Of a stretch of 64,000 nt of DNA, positions 1-9,176 are shown piece after piece. Below the pieces are notes generated by a model. It was not told the DNA's origin. It searched no databases and worked only from the letters and a program-made list of their open reading frames with translations. Each line of letters starts with the position of its first letter. Position 1 is the stretch's first letter. The translations under genes and the position numbers were made by a program. Source of the stretch: Alloprevotella tannerae ATCC 51259 (GTDB lineage: Bacteria > Bacteroidota > Bacteroidia > Bacteroidales > Bacteroidaceae); assembly GCF_000159995.1 (NCBI RefSeq), contig NZ_GG700643.1, forward strand, positions 673,095 through 737,094. The letters run 5' to 3'.

Positions 1-273
1 AGCGAACTCACCAATATGGCCTGCCTGACCGAGGAAGTCGGCGAATTGGCCCGCATCATCGCCCGCCGCTACGGCGACCAATCGTTTAAGGCCGGCGAAG
101 TGCAAGATCCGGCCGACGAGATGGCCGATATTCTTTGGGTGCTTCTCTGTTTGGCCAACCAAACCGGCACAGACCTCAGCGAAGCCTTTCGCCGCAACCT
201 TGAGAAAAAGACCAAGCGCGACGGCACACGCCATTTGAACAATCCAAAACTAAAAAACAATACACAACAATAA
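1..273 (+). CDS. MazG-like nucleotide pyrophosphohydrolase, 5' end cut by the window
   Basis: The frame is open from base 1 and ends at the TAA at 271-273, so the gene starts before the window. The ATG at 16 is internal: the preceding codons read SELTN and fit the family. The visible part carries the metal-binding EEVGE helix (LTEEVGELARI) and the second acidic motif DEMADILW, which together bind the Mg ions that position an NTP for hydrolysis to NMP and pyrophosphate. The length suits a small MazG-like protein of about 110 residues, not full two-domain MazG. Only one base separates its stop from the deoC start, so the two are co-transcribed. This suggests a nucleotide-salvage or house-cleaning operon. 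Substrate unknown. Confidence 0.85.
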   Translation, partial: SELTNMACLTEEVGELARIIARRYGDQSFKAGEVQDPADEMADILWVLLCLANQTGTDLSEAFRRNLEKKTKRDGTRHLNNPKLKNNTQQ

Positions 274-274
274 C

Positions 275-1201
275 ATGACACTACACGAACACCATCATGA
301 TCACGCGCACGAAAAAGGCGCAGACAAGTACGAACAAGCATTCAGCAAGTACAACCTCCATCTGCACGACGAAAACGTCGCAGAACGCGTAAAAAACCTA
401 TTAGCGAGCGCACGGGAGCAGTATAATACGCCCGAAGTATTGGAATTTCTCCTCAGCACCGTGGAATTGACGACGCTGAAGGTGACTGATAGCGACGAAA
501 GCGTACTCCGAATGGTCGAGAAATACAACCGCGTGGCCGAGGACTATCCCACACTCCCCCACTTCGCCTCTATTTGCGTCTACCCGCGCTTTGCGCAGAT
601 CGTAGCGCAGTCGCTCGAGGTAGAAGGCACGGAAGTAGCCTCCGTTGTGGGCGCATTCCCCTCATCGCAGTCTTTTATCGAAATCAAAACAGCTGAAACG
701 GCACTGGCCGTGCACGATGGTGCGACGGAGTGCGATATGGTTCTGAGCGTTGGCGCCTTTCTTTCCGGCGACTATGAAACGTGTGCCGACGAGATCAGCG
801 AGATTAAGGCGGCTTGCGGCGAAGCGCAACTCAAAGTAATCTTGGAAACGGGGGCACTACAAACGGCTGAAAACATCAAACGGGCAAGCATTTTGGCGAT
901 GTATGCCGGTGCAGATTTCATCAAGACGTCTACAGGAAAAATCGAGCCTTGCGCTACGCCTGAGGCGGCTTACGTAATGTGCGAAGCGATCAAGGAATAT
1001 CACGCTCAAACGGGGCGTATGGTCGGCTTCAAGGCAGCCGGCGGCGTCAGCACTCCGGAAGATGCGCTCAACTACTATACCATCGTCCGCGAACTCTTGG
1101 GCGAGGATTGGTTGAAGGCGAATTTGTTCCGCATCGGCACGAGTTCACTCGCTCCGCGCTTGATCAAAGCCGTCACGGGCGAGGATGTAGGCAAGTTTTA
1201 A
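275..1201 (+). CDS. deoC: Deoxyribose-phosphate aldolase
   Basis: Cleaves 2-deoxyribose 5-phosphate to acetaldehyde and glyceraldehyde 3-phosphate in deoxynucleoside catabolism (cytosolic class I aldolase). The 308-residue protein has the Schiff-base lysine in FIKTSTGK (about Lys217), the catalytic Asp in ECDMV (about 154) and the second lysine in GFKAAGG (about 253). It is about 50-80 residues longer than the short bacterial form because of an N-terminal extension that begins with a His-rich stretch (HEHHHDHAHE); such long forms occur in Bacteroidetes. The start at 275 lies one base after the upstream stop, so translation is probably coupled. A strong terminator follows 40 bp after the stop. 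Confidence 0.95.
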   Translation: MTLHEHHHDHAHEKGADKYEQAFSKYNLHLHDENVAERVKNLLASAREQYNTPEVLEFLLSTVELTTLKVTDSDESVLRMVEKYNRVAEDYPTLPHFASICVYPRFAQIVAQSLEVEGTEVASVVGAFPSSQSFIEIKTAETALAVHDGATECDMVLSVGAFLSGDYETCADEISEIKAACGEAQLKVILETGALQTAENIKRASILAMYAGADFIKTSTGKIEPCATPEAAYVMCEAIKEYHAQTGRMVGFKAAGGVSTPEDALNYYTIVRELLGEDWLKANLFRIGTSSLAPRLIKAVTGEDVGKF

Positions 1202-1238
1202 GCCCGCTCGCCGCCTTACGGCGCACGCATAGAGCTAC

Positions 1239-1280
1239 ATACCCGATTAGGCGTTTCGACGCGTCTGATCGGGTATTTTT
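1239..1280 (+). terminator. Rho-independent terminator of deoC
   Basis: ATACCCGAT (1239-1247) pairs with ATCGGGTAT, the stem continues inward with a few G-T pairs, and TTTTT follows at 1276-1280. Confidence 0.85.
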
Positions 1281-1471
1281 GTATACTAAAACGCAACCGG
1301 AATATCTTTTATGGTGGCGTAAACCTGCAATCCTATAATGCGGACGAAGCCGAACGCAGTAAACGTTTATGGGTAAATGGGCTACGCAAACTTGCTTTAT
1401 ACCTCCCGGAGTGTATTATTAGACGCCTAAGCGGCGTTTTGAATTGCCTGGCGCGGTATAGATGAGTTTGC

Positions 1472-1555
1472 GCTCACGATAAAAAAGGTGTACGCTCACG
1501 AGAGTAAGGGTGTACACTCGTGATAAAAAGGGTCTACACTCGTGAGCGTACACGC
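1472..1555. repeat. Phased four-core array, family B copy 1
   Basis: Four cores at 1474 (TCACGA), 1496 (TCACGA), 1518 (TCGTGA) and 1540 (TCGTGA), each exactly 22 nt from the next, separated by A-rich linkers ending in GGTGTAC or GGTCTAC. The two core forms are reverse complements of each other. The array lies between convergent deoC and the prenyl synthase, 130 bp before stem-loop cluster 1. Bases 1281-1471 hold a weak hairpin at 1421-1440 and nothing else I can name. Confidence 0.8.
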
Positions 1556-1685
1556 CATAAACAATTCGTCATCGCAGGTAAGTGGGTTATTGTGGGCGTA
1601 AAGCCTTATCATTATTAGTAGAGAGATTGTATTATCTAATTGATTATGTGACGTTTATCATTTCATACTTGGATTCGGACGTTTT

Positions 1686-2851
1686 GAAAGACCAACCCTA
1701 AGGGGTTGCTCAAATGCGACGCGTCGTAGACAGGGTTAAAGTGAAAAGCACTTTAACCCTGCCCTGCCAAGAGACTAACCCCAATGGGGTTATTTGTGGG
1801 TGGTAAATGCGGGGAACAAAATAGAGGCATAAGTAATTGGTAATTGAAGAATAAAAGAAAAAAACAGAGGAAAATAAGTGAGGCAGTAAGAGCAAGAAAA
1901 GGGGGTATAAAATCAAAAAAAATAAACCTAATAAAGTTATTTACAAGCGTCGAGCACAGGACATCCGAGCTGAATTCGATAAAGTAAAACAACAACCCCT
2001 TAGGGTTGGTCTTTTGGTAGGCCGGGGTTAAGTTGCGTAGCGGCTTAACCCTGGATAAGCAGGCACACATCGTGCTCAACCCCATAGGGTTGGTCTTTTA
2101 TCGTGGCAGGGTTGAGGAGCGGAGCGGCAACCCAGCCACTAACGACGCATGTCGTTGATCTTGTCGATTGTTATTTGGAGGGTGTCCGTTGCGTTTGGAC
2201 GAGTGGATGTTTTTGAAAGACCAACCCTAAGGAGTTGTCAACGTTGGGGCGCGTTAGGCAGGGTTAAGCCGCTTCGCACCTTAACCCTGCCCTGCCAAAA
2301 GACTAACCCCGATGGGGTTATTTGCGGCGAAGGGCGTGGGCGAGCGGAGTTGCGTATTAACAACCGAAGCTATGGTATTGTAATCGTGAGGTTTGATGGG
2401 AGGCTTTGTAGATAGAAGGATGTCGGCATTGTTTGAAATGATTAGTAGGTCAAATCTAATGTGCATTTATACAACAATGGGGCGTGCATAATTCGACCCC
2501 GATGCCACAAATTGCAACAACAACCCCTTAGGGTTGGTCTTTTGGCAGGCCAGGGTTAAGTGGCGAAGCTACTTAACCCTGGATAATTCGATGGAAAACA
2601 GTGCAACCCCATCAGGAGTTGGTCTTTTGCAGTGGCAGGGTTGAGGAGAGAAGCGGCAACCCGGCCACTAACGACGTGAGTCGTTGTTGAAGTGATGGGA
2701 GGGTAATGATTTATGCATTGCGTTTGGATTGCTGATGTTTTTTGAAAGACCAACCCTAAGGGGTTGCCAATGCTTGTGTGCGTTAGGCAGGGTTAAGCCG
2801 CTTCGCACTTAACCCTGCCCTACCTAAAGACTAACCCCGATGGGGTTATTT
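1686..2851 (+). repeat. Stem-loop repeat cluster 1 (modules A1-A2-A1-A2-A1)
   Basis: A1 modules at 1686-1796, 2215-2324 and 2744-2851 begin GAAAGACCAACCCTAAGG and hold three hairpins: CAACCC/GGGTTG, a longer GGGTTAA/TTAACCC stem with a variable tip, and TAACCCC/GGGGTTA. A2 modules at 1990-2157 and 2516-2686 begin CAACCCCTTAGGGTTGG and hold hairpins GGGGTTAAG/CTTAACCC, CAACCCC/GGGGTTG, GGGTTG/CAACCC and AACGAC/GTCGTT. A1 start to A1 start is 529 bp both times. No open frame of convincing quality lies inside. Linkers are also partly conserved with other clusters, e.g. the TAGTAGGTCAAAT region near 2443. Confidence 0.85.
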
Positions 2852-3271
2852 AAGACGGGGTTTGTGTGGGATAGGATGTGTGTGTATGTACGTTTGAAAG
2901 TTCGGCGAGTGATAGCAGAAAAAGCAAGCATTTGGAAAGGCTAAAAACAAAAAGAAATAGGCCTCATAGCCTCAAAAAAAAAGAACCTTAATGGGGTTAA
3001 AGTAGGAGAAAAGATACAGGTAAGAAGATGGTCGGATAAGAAATTGGTTCATAGTCGAGTAAAAGAAAAAGAGCGATCGATCGGAGAAGGTGGGAAGCAT
3101 TAGAAAATGGGCCTTGTAGCCTCAAAAGATCAATTAAAATGAGGAGATAGGCGAACGGAGAGGGAAGGAAAATGGGACTTGTCCGACAAAAAGAGGCATT
3201 GCAATGGAGAGGTTAGGGGTGACGATGGCGCTAAGTAGCAAGGAGTGTGGGCAATCTACACGGGTGAGAAC
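2852..3271. other. Purine-rich intergenic stretch
   Basis: A/G-rich on the plus strand. It contains three short look-alike segments near 2953, 3104 and 3170 (AAAATGGGCCTTGTAGCCTC and relatives). I see no gene. It may be decayed copies of another intergenic repeat. Confidence 0.4.
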
Positions 3272-3302
3272 AAAAATAGGACTTTCTCGAATGAAAGTCC
3301 TA
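3272..3302 (-). terminator. Rho-independent terminator of the polyprenyl synthase gene
   Basis: TAGGACTTTC (3277-3286) pairs with GAAAGTCCTA (3293-3302) over a 6-nt loop. Read on the minus strand it is followed by a run of T (3272-3276), 50 bp after the stop codon. Confidence 0.85.
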
Positions 3303-3351
3303 CACTTAAATTTTTCAACAAGGTCCGAGCGGTTGAAAGCCCAATGGTTGT

Positions 3352-4332
3352 TTATAATTTGCGATCAATCGTATACTCCAAATAAGCAGCTAATGAACGC
3401 CTTACGGCTTCGTCTGGGAAGGCATTGAGCACTTGGGCGGCTTCTTTCCGAAGCTCCTCCATGCGCTGATGAGCATAGTCGATTCCGCCTGAACCTTTCG
3501 TGAAATCAACCAAACTTTTAATCTCTTCAGGCGTTGCCGTAGAATCTTTAACGTGCGCTACCCACGTTTGCACGTCGGTGCGGTTTGTATGGTTAAGCGC
3601 ATAGATGGCCGGCAGGGTAAGTTTGCCCTCCATCAAGTCGTTGCCGGTAGGTTTACCAATGGTTTCGTCGTCGTAATAATCAAAAATATCGTCGCGTATC
3701 TGGAAGCAAAGTCCTATGATCTCGCCGAACGTGGCCGCCTGCTCTACCGTAGCCGGCGCGCAGTCGGCACTGATCGCTCCCAAGCGGGTACAAGCCGCAA
3801 AAAGGGCAGCCGTCTTGTGACGAATGACGTCGAAATACGCCTCTTCCGTGGCTACAGATTGGCGAATGTTGGCCAGTTGCTTCACCTCGCCTTCGGCTAA
3901 TGTGCCGCCCAAACGCGCTACGATTTCTACGATACGCAGGTCGTCAGTGAGATAAGCTTGATGCAAGGATTTGGAAAGGAGATAATCGCCTACGAGCACG
4001 GCTACCTTATTGCCAAACAAGGCATTGACGCTGGCTTGTCCGCGTCGCTCGCCGCTGTCGTCGACTACATCGTCGTGGATCAAACTGGCCGTATGCAGGA
4101 GTTCGAGCGTGACGGCCGAGCGCAAGGTTTTCTCGCTAATGGGCGCGAAAGCCTTGGCCGCGAGGAGTACTAAGATGGGGCGCATCATCTTGCCGTTGCG
4201 CCGACGCATATGGCTGAGCGCCTGACCCAAAAAATCATCCTCGTGGGTAAGGGATTCGGCAAAAAGACGGGCGTACTCGTTAAGTTCTGCCTCGATGGGG
4301 CGACGTATTTCAGCAAGTTTGTCCACTTTCAT
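3352..4332 (-). CDS. All-trans polyprenyl diphosphate synthase (long-chain)
   Basis: Condenses isopentenyl diphosphate onto an allylic primer to build the side chain of menaquinone (pathway inferred). With the start at MKVDKLAEI (4332) the product is 326 residues, normal for the family. The frame runs 27 codons further upstream but that part is unlike the family and crosses the promoter. It has the first aspartate motif DDVVD (about 87-91) and the second DDIFD (about 214-218). The fifth residue before the first motif is a small alanine, which in this family allows a long product rather than farnesyl or geranylgeranyl. Divergent from polA across about 107 bp. Exact chain length cannot be read from sequence alone. 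Confidence 0.9.
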   Translation of the reverse strand: MKVDKLAEIRRPIEAELNEYARLFAESLTHEDDFLGQALSHMRRRNGKMMRPILVLLAAKAFAPISEKTLRSAVTLELLHTASLIHDDVVDDSGERRGQASVNALFGNKVAVLVGDYLLSKSLHQAYLTDDLRIVEIVARLGGTLAEGEVKQLANIRQSVATEEAYFDVIRHKTAALFAACTRLGAISADCAPATVEQAATFGEIIGLCFQIRDDIFDYYDDETIGKPTGNDLMEGKLTLPAIYALNHTNRTDVQTWVAHVKDSTATPEEIKSLVDFTKGSGGIDYAHQRMEELRKEAAQVLNAFPDEAVRRSLAAYLEYTIDRKL

Positions 4333-4348
4333 TCGCTGGTTTAGGTGA

Positions 4349-4356
4349 CAAAAGTA
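4349..4356 (-). promoter_or_regulatory. -7 promoter box for the polyprenyl synthase gene
   Basis: CAAAAGTA on the plus strand reads TACTTTTG on the minus strand, matching the Bacteroidetes TAnnTTTG box, about 17 bp before the chosen ATG. No clear -33 TTG at the right distance. Confidence 0.55.
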
Positions 4357-4439
4357 CGAATAAAAAGCCAACAGACGGATTCTTTTCCGTAAATTTACCG
4401 ATAATTTGACCACGAAACTGCCCTGCGCAGCACTGAATC

Positions 4440-7205
4440 ATGAAGAGACTTTTCTTATTGGACGCTTATGCGCTCATTTATCGGGCTTATTATGCCCTCA
4501 TACGTAGTCCGCGTATCAACTCGAAAGGAGAAAATACGTCGGCCATCTATGGTTTTGTAAATACACTGGAGGATATTCGACGCAAAGAGGCGCCCGATAT
4601 GCTCGCCATCGCATTTGACCCTTCAGGACCGACATTTCGCCACGAGGCTTACCCTGATTATAAGGCGCAGCGGGAAGCGACGCCGGAGGATATTAAGCGC
4701 TCCGTGCCCATCATTAAAGACATTATCCGCGCGTACAACATTCCCATTATCGAGGTGAAGGGTTTCGAAGCTGACGACGTGATCGGAACGGTGGCTAAAC
4801 GGGCTGCGGCAGAGGGCATTGAGGTTAGAATGGTCACGCCGGACAAAGATTATGCGCAATTGGTAGGACCGAACGTGCTGATGCAGCGACCGGGTCACGG
4901 CAATGCGCCTTGGGAGATTTTGGGTGTGGAAGAGGTTTGCCAAAAATATGGGCTGACGGATCCGAAACAGGTCATCGACTACTTGGCTTTGATGGGTGAT
5001 GCGGCCGATAACATACCGGGGTGTCCGGGCGTGGGACCTAAAACGGCCACTACTTTGATTCAGCGCTTCGGAAGTATAGAAAACTTGCTCGAACATACGG
5101 ACGAATTGAAAGGGGCGCAACGGCAAAAGGTGGAAGACAACGTGGACAAAATTCGTTTCTCGAAATTCTTGACGACAATCAAGACGGACGTGCCGCTCGA
5201 CGTAAATTGGGAAACGTGGAAATTGACAGAGCCGGACTTCGACCAACTGCAACCGATTTTTGAAGCGCTCGAATTTCGCACGTTTTTGAGCCGCTGGCAG
5301 AAAAGTCAAAATTTGCAAAAAAATCAAGCCATCCAAGGCGATCTCTTTGCGATGCTTGCGGACGAAGATGCGGGCGACGCAAAAGAATCCAGTATTTCGA
5401 CCTTAGAAAACACGGAGCACGAATATCATCTGCTTGATAACGAGGATGAAATACGAGATTTTTGTGCACAATTATTGACATTTGAAAAAGTTGCGTTAGA
5501 TACGGAAACGACAGATAAGGAGGCGATCAAGGCAAAATTGGTTGGTATGAGTTTTTCTACGGCTCCGGGGCGCGCATGGTACATTCCGGTTTCACGTGAA
5601 ACGGATACGGTCAAAGCGCGCTTGGAACTCCTTCGCCCATTTTGGGAAAAGGCGGACGTTTTGATTGTTGGGCAGAATCTGAAATACGATCTCACGGTGC
5701 TGGCTTCTTATGGTGTGAAACCTAAGGGCCGACTTTTCGACACGATGTTGTCCCATTATGTTGTGCAACCGGAACTGGCGCACAACATGGACTACTTGGC
5801 GAGCGTCTATCTCAACTATCGTCCGATTCCGATCGAACAGTTGATCGGGCCGAAGGGACGTGGGCAACGCAATATGGGAGATTTGGACCCGAAAGACGTA
5901 TTTGAGTATGCCTGCGAAGACGCTGACGTCACGCTGCGGCTGATGGCGCCGCTCGAAAAGGCGATGCGCGAGAACGGGGTCGAACAAATCTTCTATGATA
6001 TTGAGATGCCTTTGATGCCGGTCTTGGCGCGGATGGAGCGCAACGGCGTTTGCCTCGACACCAATGCCCTGCAAGAGATCAGCAGCGAGTTTACGGCGCG
6101 TATGGTCAAGCTGGAAGCGGAAATATATCAGTTGGCGGGCCACCCGTTTATGATTACCTCGCCGAAACAAGTGGGCGAGGTGCTTTTCGGCGAACTTAAA
6201 ATCGACGAGAAGGCGAAAAAGACGAAGAGCGGCCAATACTCGACCTCGGAAGAAGTGCTCGTGCGCCTCTCTCACAAGCATGAAATTGTCGGGAAGATAC
6301 TGGCGCATCGCGGACTCAAGAAGCTGTTGAGCACGTATGTGGAAGCCTTGCCCAAACTTGTGAATCCGCAGACGGGACACTTGCACACGACGTTTAATCA
6401 AGCGGTTACGTCGACGGGGCGCTTATCTTCGAGCAACCCGAACTTGCAAAATATTCCGGTGCGTGGGGAAGACGGACGCGAGATTCGGAAAGCGTTTATT
6501 CCGGAAGCGGGCGACGTATTTTTCAGTGCGGACTACTCGCAGATAGAGTTGAGAATAATGGCCCATCTCAGTAAAGACCCGCACTTAATCGAGGCTTTCA
6601 AAAAGGGGGAGGACATTCACGCCGCCACGGCCGCACGCATTTTCAAGAAGGACTTGTCGGAGGTGAGCCGCGACGAGCGCCGGAAGGCGAAAACCGCGAA
6701 CTTCGGCATCATTTACGGGATCTCGGCCTTCGGGCTCGCAGAGCGGATGGATGTAAGTCGGACGGAGGCGCGCGAACTCATAGATAATTATTTCTCTACC
6801 TACCCTAAAGTAAAGGAATATATGGATAGCAGCATCGAAAAAGCGCGTCGGCGCGGCTATATCGAAACTGCCTTTGGCCGGCGTCAATATTTGGCCGACA
6901 TCAATTCGCACAACGCCGTCGTGCGTGGCTATGCGGAGCGCGTAGCTGTGAATGCGCCTATCCAAGGGACGGCGGCCGACATTATCAAGCTGGCTATGAT
7001 TCGCATAGATCAAAGGTTGCGCGCAGAGGGGTTGAAAACCAAGATGATCCTGCAAGTACACGACGAATTAAACTTCAGCATTCCGCCCGCAGAATTGGAA
7101 TGCGCGAAAGCCATCATCGTTTCTGAAATGGAAAGCGCTTATCAAATGAGCGTCCCCTTAGAAGCCGACTGCGGCACGGGCAAGAACTGGCTCGAGGCGC
7201 ACTGA
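4440..7205 (+). CDS. polA: DNA polymerase I
   Basis: Gap filling and Okazaki primer removal. All three domains are present in 921 residues. The N-terminal 5'-3' exonuclease (about 1-290) has DAYALIYRAYYAL and the helix-3-turn-helix GCPGVGPKTA. The 3'-5' proofreading domain looks active: VALDTETT (Exo I, DxE), VGQNLKYDL (Exo II) and YACEDAD (Exo III), unlike Taq-type enzymes that have lost these residues. The polymerase domain has motif A DYSQIELRIMAHLS, motif B RRKAKTANFGIIYG and motif C QVHDELNF. The ATG at 4440 is the natural start because the product begins MKRLFLLDAYALIY. A hairpin follows before convergent fprA. Confidence 0.97.
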   Translation: MKRLFLLDAYALIYRAYYALIRSPRINSKGENTSAIYGFVNTLEDIRRKEAPDMLAIAFDPSGPTFRHEAYPDYKAQREATPEDIKRSVPIIKDIIRAYNIPIIEVKGFEADDVIGTVAKRAAAEGIEVRMVTPDKDYAQLVGPNVLMQRPGHGNAPWEILGVEEVCQKYGLTDPKQVIDYLALMGDAADNIPGCPGVGPKTATTLIQRFGSIENLLEHTDELKGAQRQKVEDNVDKIRFSKFLTTIKTDVPLDVNWETWKLTEPDFDQLQPIFEALEFRTFLSRWQKSQNLQKNQAIQGDLFAMLADEDAGDAKESSISTLENTEHEYHLLDNEDEIRDFCAQLLTFEKVALDTETTDKEAIKAKLVGMSFSTAPGRAWYIPVSRETDTVKARLELLRPFWEKADVLIVGQNLKYDLTVLASYGVKPKGRLFDTMLSHYVVQPELAHNMDYLASVYLNYRPIPIEQLIGPKGRGQRNMGDLDPKDVFEYACEDADVTLRLMAPLEKAMRENGVEQIFYDIEMPLMPVLARMERNGVCLDTNALQEISSEFTARMVKLEAEIYQLAGHPFMITSPKQVGEVLFGELKIDEKAKKTKSGQYSTSEEVLVRLSHKHEIVGKILAHRGLKKLLSTYVEALPKLVNPQTGHLHTTFNQAVTSTGRLSSSNPNLQNIPVRGEDGREIRKAFIPEAGDVFFSADYSQIELRIMAHLSKDPHLIEAFKKGEDIHAATAARIFKKDLSEVSRDERRKAKTANFGIIYGISAFGLAERMDVSRTEARELIDNYFSTYPKVKEYMDSSIEKARRRGYIETAFGRRQYLADINSHNAVVRGYAERVAVNAPIQGTAADIIKLAMIRIDQRLRAEGLKTKMILQVHDELNFSIPPAELECAKAIIVSEMESAYQMSVPLEADCGTGKNWLEAH

Positions 7206-7248
7206 TTTTACGCGCCCTACCCTACGCGCTGCATCAACAATAGATAGA

Positions 7249-7283
7249 AATCGCACACTGAAAATTAACGTCAGTGTGCGATT
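7249..7283. terminator. Hairpin between convergent polA and fprA
   Basis: AATCGCACACTGA (7249-7261) pairs perfectly with TCAGTGTGCGATT (7271-7283), a 13-bp stem with 9-nt loop. There is no good T-run on either side (TTTCTATC on the minus strand), so bidirectional termination is likely but not certain. Confidence 0.6.
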
Positions 7284-7345
7284 CCATTATTATGAAAAAA
7301 CACTACTCAACTTATGAAAACTCATAAGTAAGAACAGTCCAATTA

Positions 7346-8533
7346 TTACGCGGGATTCTTCACCGCCTCTCCGAGTTGGCGGCCCAATTCACGCGCTTTT
7401 TCGAGCACTTCAGCCTTAGCGCCTTGTTTCCATTCAAGGCCTGTGCCCACTTCCTCCATTTTCATGGTCTCATTGTAAGCGCGCAGGATCTTTACAGCTT
7501 GTCCTGCCCACGAGAAACCGCCAAAAATAGCCAACTTGTGGTGACTTACTTCGCGTTCGGCCAAATGTTTTACAAACTCATCCACACAAGAAAAGAGTCC
7601 GGTGTTGTACGTAGGTCCGCCAATCGCCACGCCGCGATATCTAAACACATCGCGCAAGACGCCGGACGGCTGCGAAACGCTCAAGTTGTGAACAATAATA
7701 TTGCGGATACCGGCTTCAGCCACGCCCTCTGCGATAGCCTCCGCCACGAGTTGCGTATTGCCATACATCGACCCATAGCAGATCACTACACCCTCGCTCG
7801 TTTCGCCCGCACTCAAGCGGTGATACGTCTCGATGATGCGCGGAATATTCTCCGTCCAAACCGGGCCGTGCGTCGAGCAGATCATATTCATCTCCAACCC
7901 GCCCAATTTCTTCAACGCCGCCTGTACGGGTTTCGCGTATTTGCCAAGAATCGCCGCGTAATAGCGCTCCATCTCCGGAATATAGCGTTCGATGTCCATC
8001 GTCGTATCGAGCACGTGGCCGTTCAAAGCGCCGAAACAGCCGAACGCATCGCCCGAGAAGAGCACCTTTTGCTCCACGCAGTACGTCACCATCGTCTCCG
8101 GCCAATGCAGCATCGGGACGAGATGGAAGCGCAGCGTCGTGTTGCCAAGCGAAAGTTCTGAGCCCTCTTTAACCTCTACATCATCTTCTGTGGTCAATCC
8201 ATAGAAGCCACCAATCATATCAAACGTCTTCTTGTTGCCCACAAGCTTCACTTCAGGGTAGTATTTGCGGATATAAGCTATACTACTGGAGTGATCAGGC
8301 TCCATATGGTTCACGACGAGGTAATCTATGGGCCGCTCGCCCAAGATTTCGCGAATTTTATCCAAGAAAATTGGGAAGAAATCAGCCTCTACCGTGTCGA
8401 TAAGCGCCACTTTTTCGTCAACAACAAGGTAAGAGTTGTAAGAGACGCCGTGAGGCAAGAGCCAGAGTCCTTCAAAACGATGCTTCACGCGGTCGTTTAC
8501 ACCGACGTAATGGATATTGTTTGTTAGTTTCAT
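7346..8533 (-). CDS. fprA: Flavodiiron protein (A-type, FprA-like)
   Basis: Reduces O2 to water and/or NO to N2O, protecting anaerobes against oxidative or nitrosative stress. The 395-residue protein has the two expected domains. The metallo-beta-lactamase-like diiron domain has NHMEPDHSSS (HxExDH ligands), HWPETM, SGDAFG and STHGPVW. The flavodoxin-like FMN domain starts near residue 250 with VVICYGSMYGNTQLVAEAI. No extra rubredoxin or flavin-reductase domain is fused, so it needs a separate electron donor. O2 versus NO preference cannot be told from the sequence. It stands alone, with its own -7 box. Confidence 0.95.
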   Translation of the reverse strand: MKLTNNIHYVGVNDRVKHRFEGLWLLPHGVSYNSYLVVDEKVALIDTVEADFFPIFLDKIREILGERPIDYLVVNHMEPDHSSSIAYIRKYYPEVKLVGNKKTFDMIGGFYGLTTEDDVEVKEGSELSLGNTTLRFHLVPMLHWPETMVTYCVEQKVLFSGDAFGCFGALNGHVLDTTMDIERYIPEMERYYAAILGKYAKPVQAALKKLGGLEMNMICSTHGPVWTENIPRIIETYHRLSAGETSEGVVICYGSMYGNTQLVAEAIAEGVAEAGIRNIIVHNLSVSQPSGVLRDVFRYRGVAIGGPTYNTGLFSCVDEFVKHLAEREVSHHKLAIFGGFSWAGQAVKILRAYNETMKMEEVGTGLEWKQGAKAEVLEKARELGRQLGEAVKNPA

Positions 8534-8556
8534 ATTATTATACGATTGTCATTGCG

Positions 8557-8564
8557 CAAAGATA
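8557..8564 (-). promoter_or_regulatory. -7 promoter box for fprA
   Basis: CAAAGATA on the plus strand is TATCTTTG on the minus strand, 24 bp before the fprA ATG. Confidence 0.6.
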
Positions 8565-9176
8565 AGTCAAAAACACACAACATGCACGGATTCAGCGAGG
8601 CAAAATCTCGCCAAATGCAAAAAAACGCGCAAACCGACAAGCCGCTGCCGCCTGCCGGTTTGTATTTTCAGTTATCGCCCCCTTAACCCCGCCGGCGTTC
8701 AGCGCAGCATCGAGCATCCAAGGCGCTTTTCACCGATCCGGCTCCGCCTTCAAGTCCCCCATCTGCCGCCGCTGCACTTCGTTTGCTCCCACCAAACGAT
8801 CGTATGCTGCCGCCAAACCATAGTTTGCTCCCACCAAACGATGGTTTGCTGCCGGCAAACAACAAAAAGGCTTGATGACGGTAAGCGAAAGCGGGGCGGC
8901 AGCGCGCCCGATACAGTCTGTCGCGCAGCCAACTTTACGCTACTTTTCCGCAAGGCCATCAAAGGCACAAAGCGGCGAGAACTTAACGCAAGGCAAAGGA
9001 GCGAGAAGCATCCTAAAGGGCACGATAAGACAAATGGTTTTTATACTTTATGCTGCTCTAACGCAATATTTTAAGGCCAAGACGGGGCCACCTCGAAAAA
9101 TTGTAAGACCTTTGCAAAAACGGGCCGACGAAAGATCGCGCCGGCCACTTCTTTGTATCCTCAAAAATCAACAACG
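8565..9176. other. Intergenic region fprA to YncE-like lipoprotein
   Basis: About 610 bp without a convincing gene. It contains the family C array at 8782-8860. Open frames crossing the array give artificial 7-residue repeats (C-x-x-Q-T-x-V) because the DNA unit is 21 nt, and they have no signal peptide, domain or credible start. The stretch 9074-9176 should hold the promoter of the lipoprotein gene; TTCTTTG near 9150 is a weak candidate. Confidence 0.6.
8782..8860. repeat. Phased 21-nt array, family C copy 1 (four units)
   Basis: Units begin at 8782, 8803, 8824 and 8845, exactly 21 nt apart. Each reads like TTTGCTCCCACCAAACGATG with variation at a few fixed columns, and each contains facing halves TTTG...CAAAC. 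The array stops after four units. Confidence 0.8.

Noticed and set aside
1472..1555. CRISPR array
   Set aside because: Units are only 21-22 nt with no separate constant repeat and unique spacer, unit number is fixed at four, and no cas gene is present. Applies to all phased arrays here.
1686..2851. Integron attC array
   Set aside because: The modules are palindromic but contain no cassette genes between them and no integron integrase is nearby; xerD at 55 kb is the housekeeping type.
4623..6401. Long minus-strand open frames opposite polA
   Set aside because: They mirror a strongly conserved gene in codon phase, have no recognisable domains and no promoter.
8517..9074. Open frame giving C-x-x-Q-T-(I/M)-V repeats
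   Set aside because: The repeats come from the 21-nt DNA unit; the frame has no signal, domain or start site and both strands give similar repeats.
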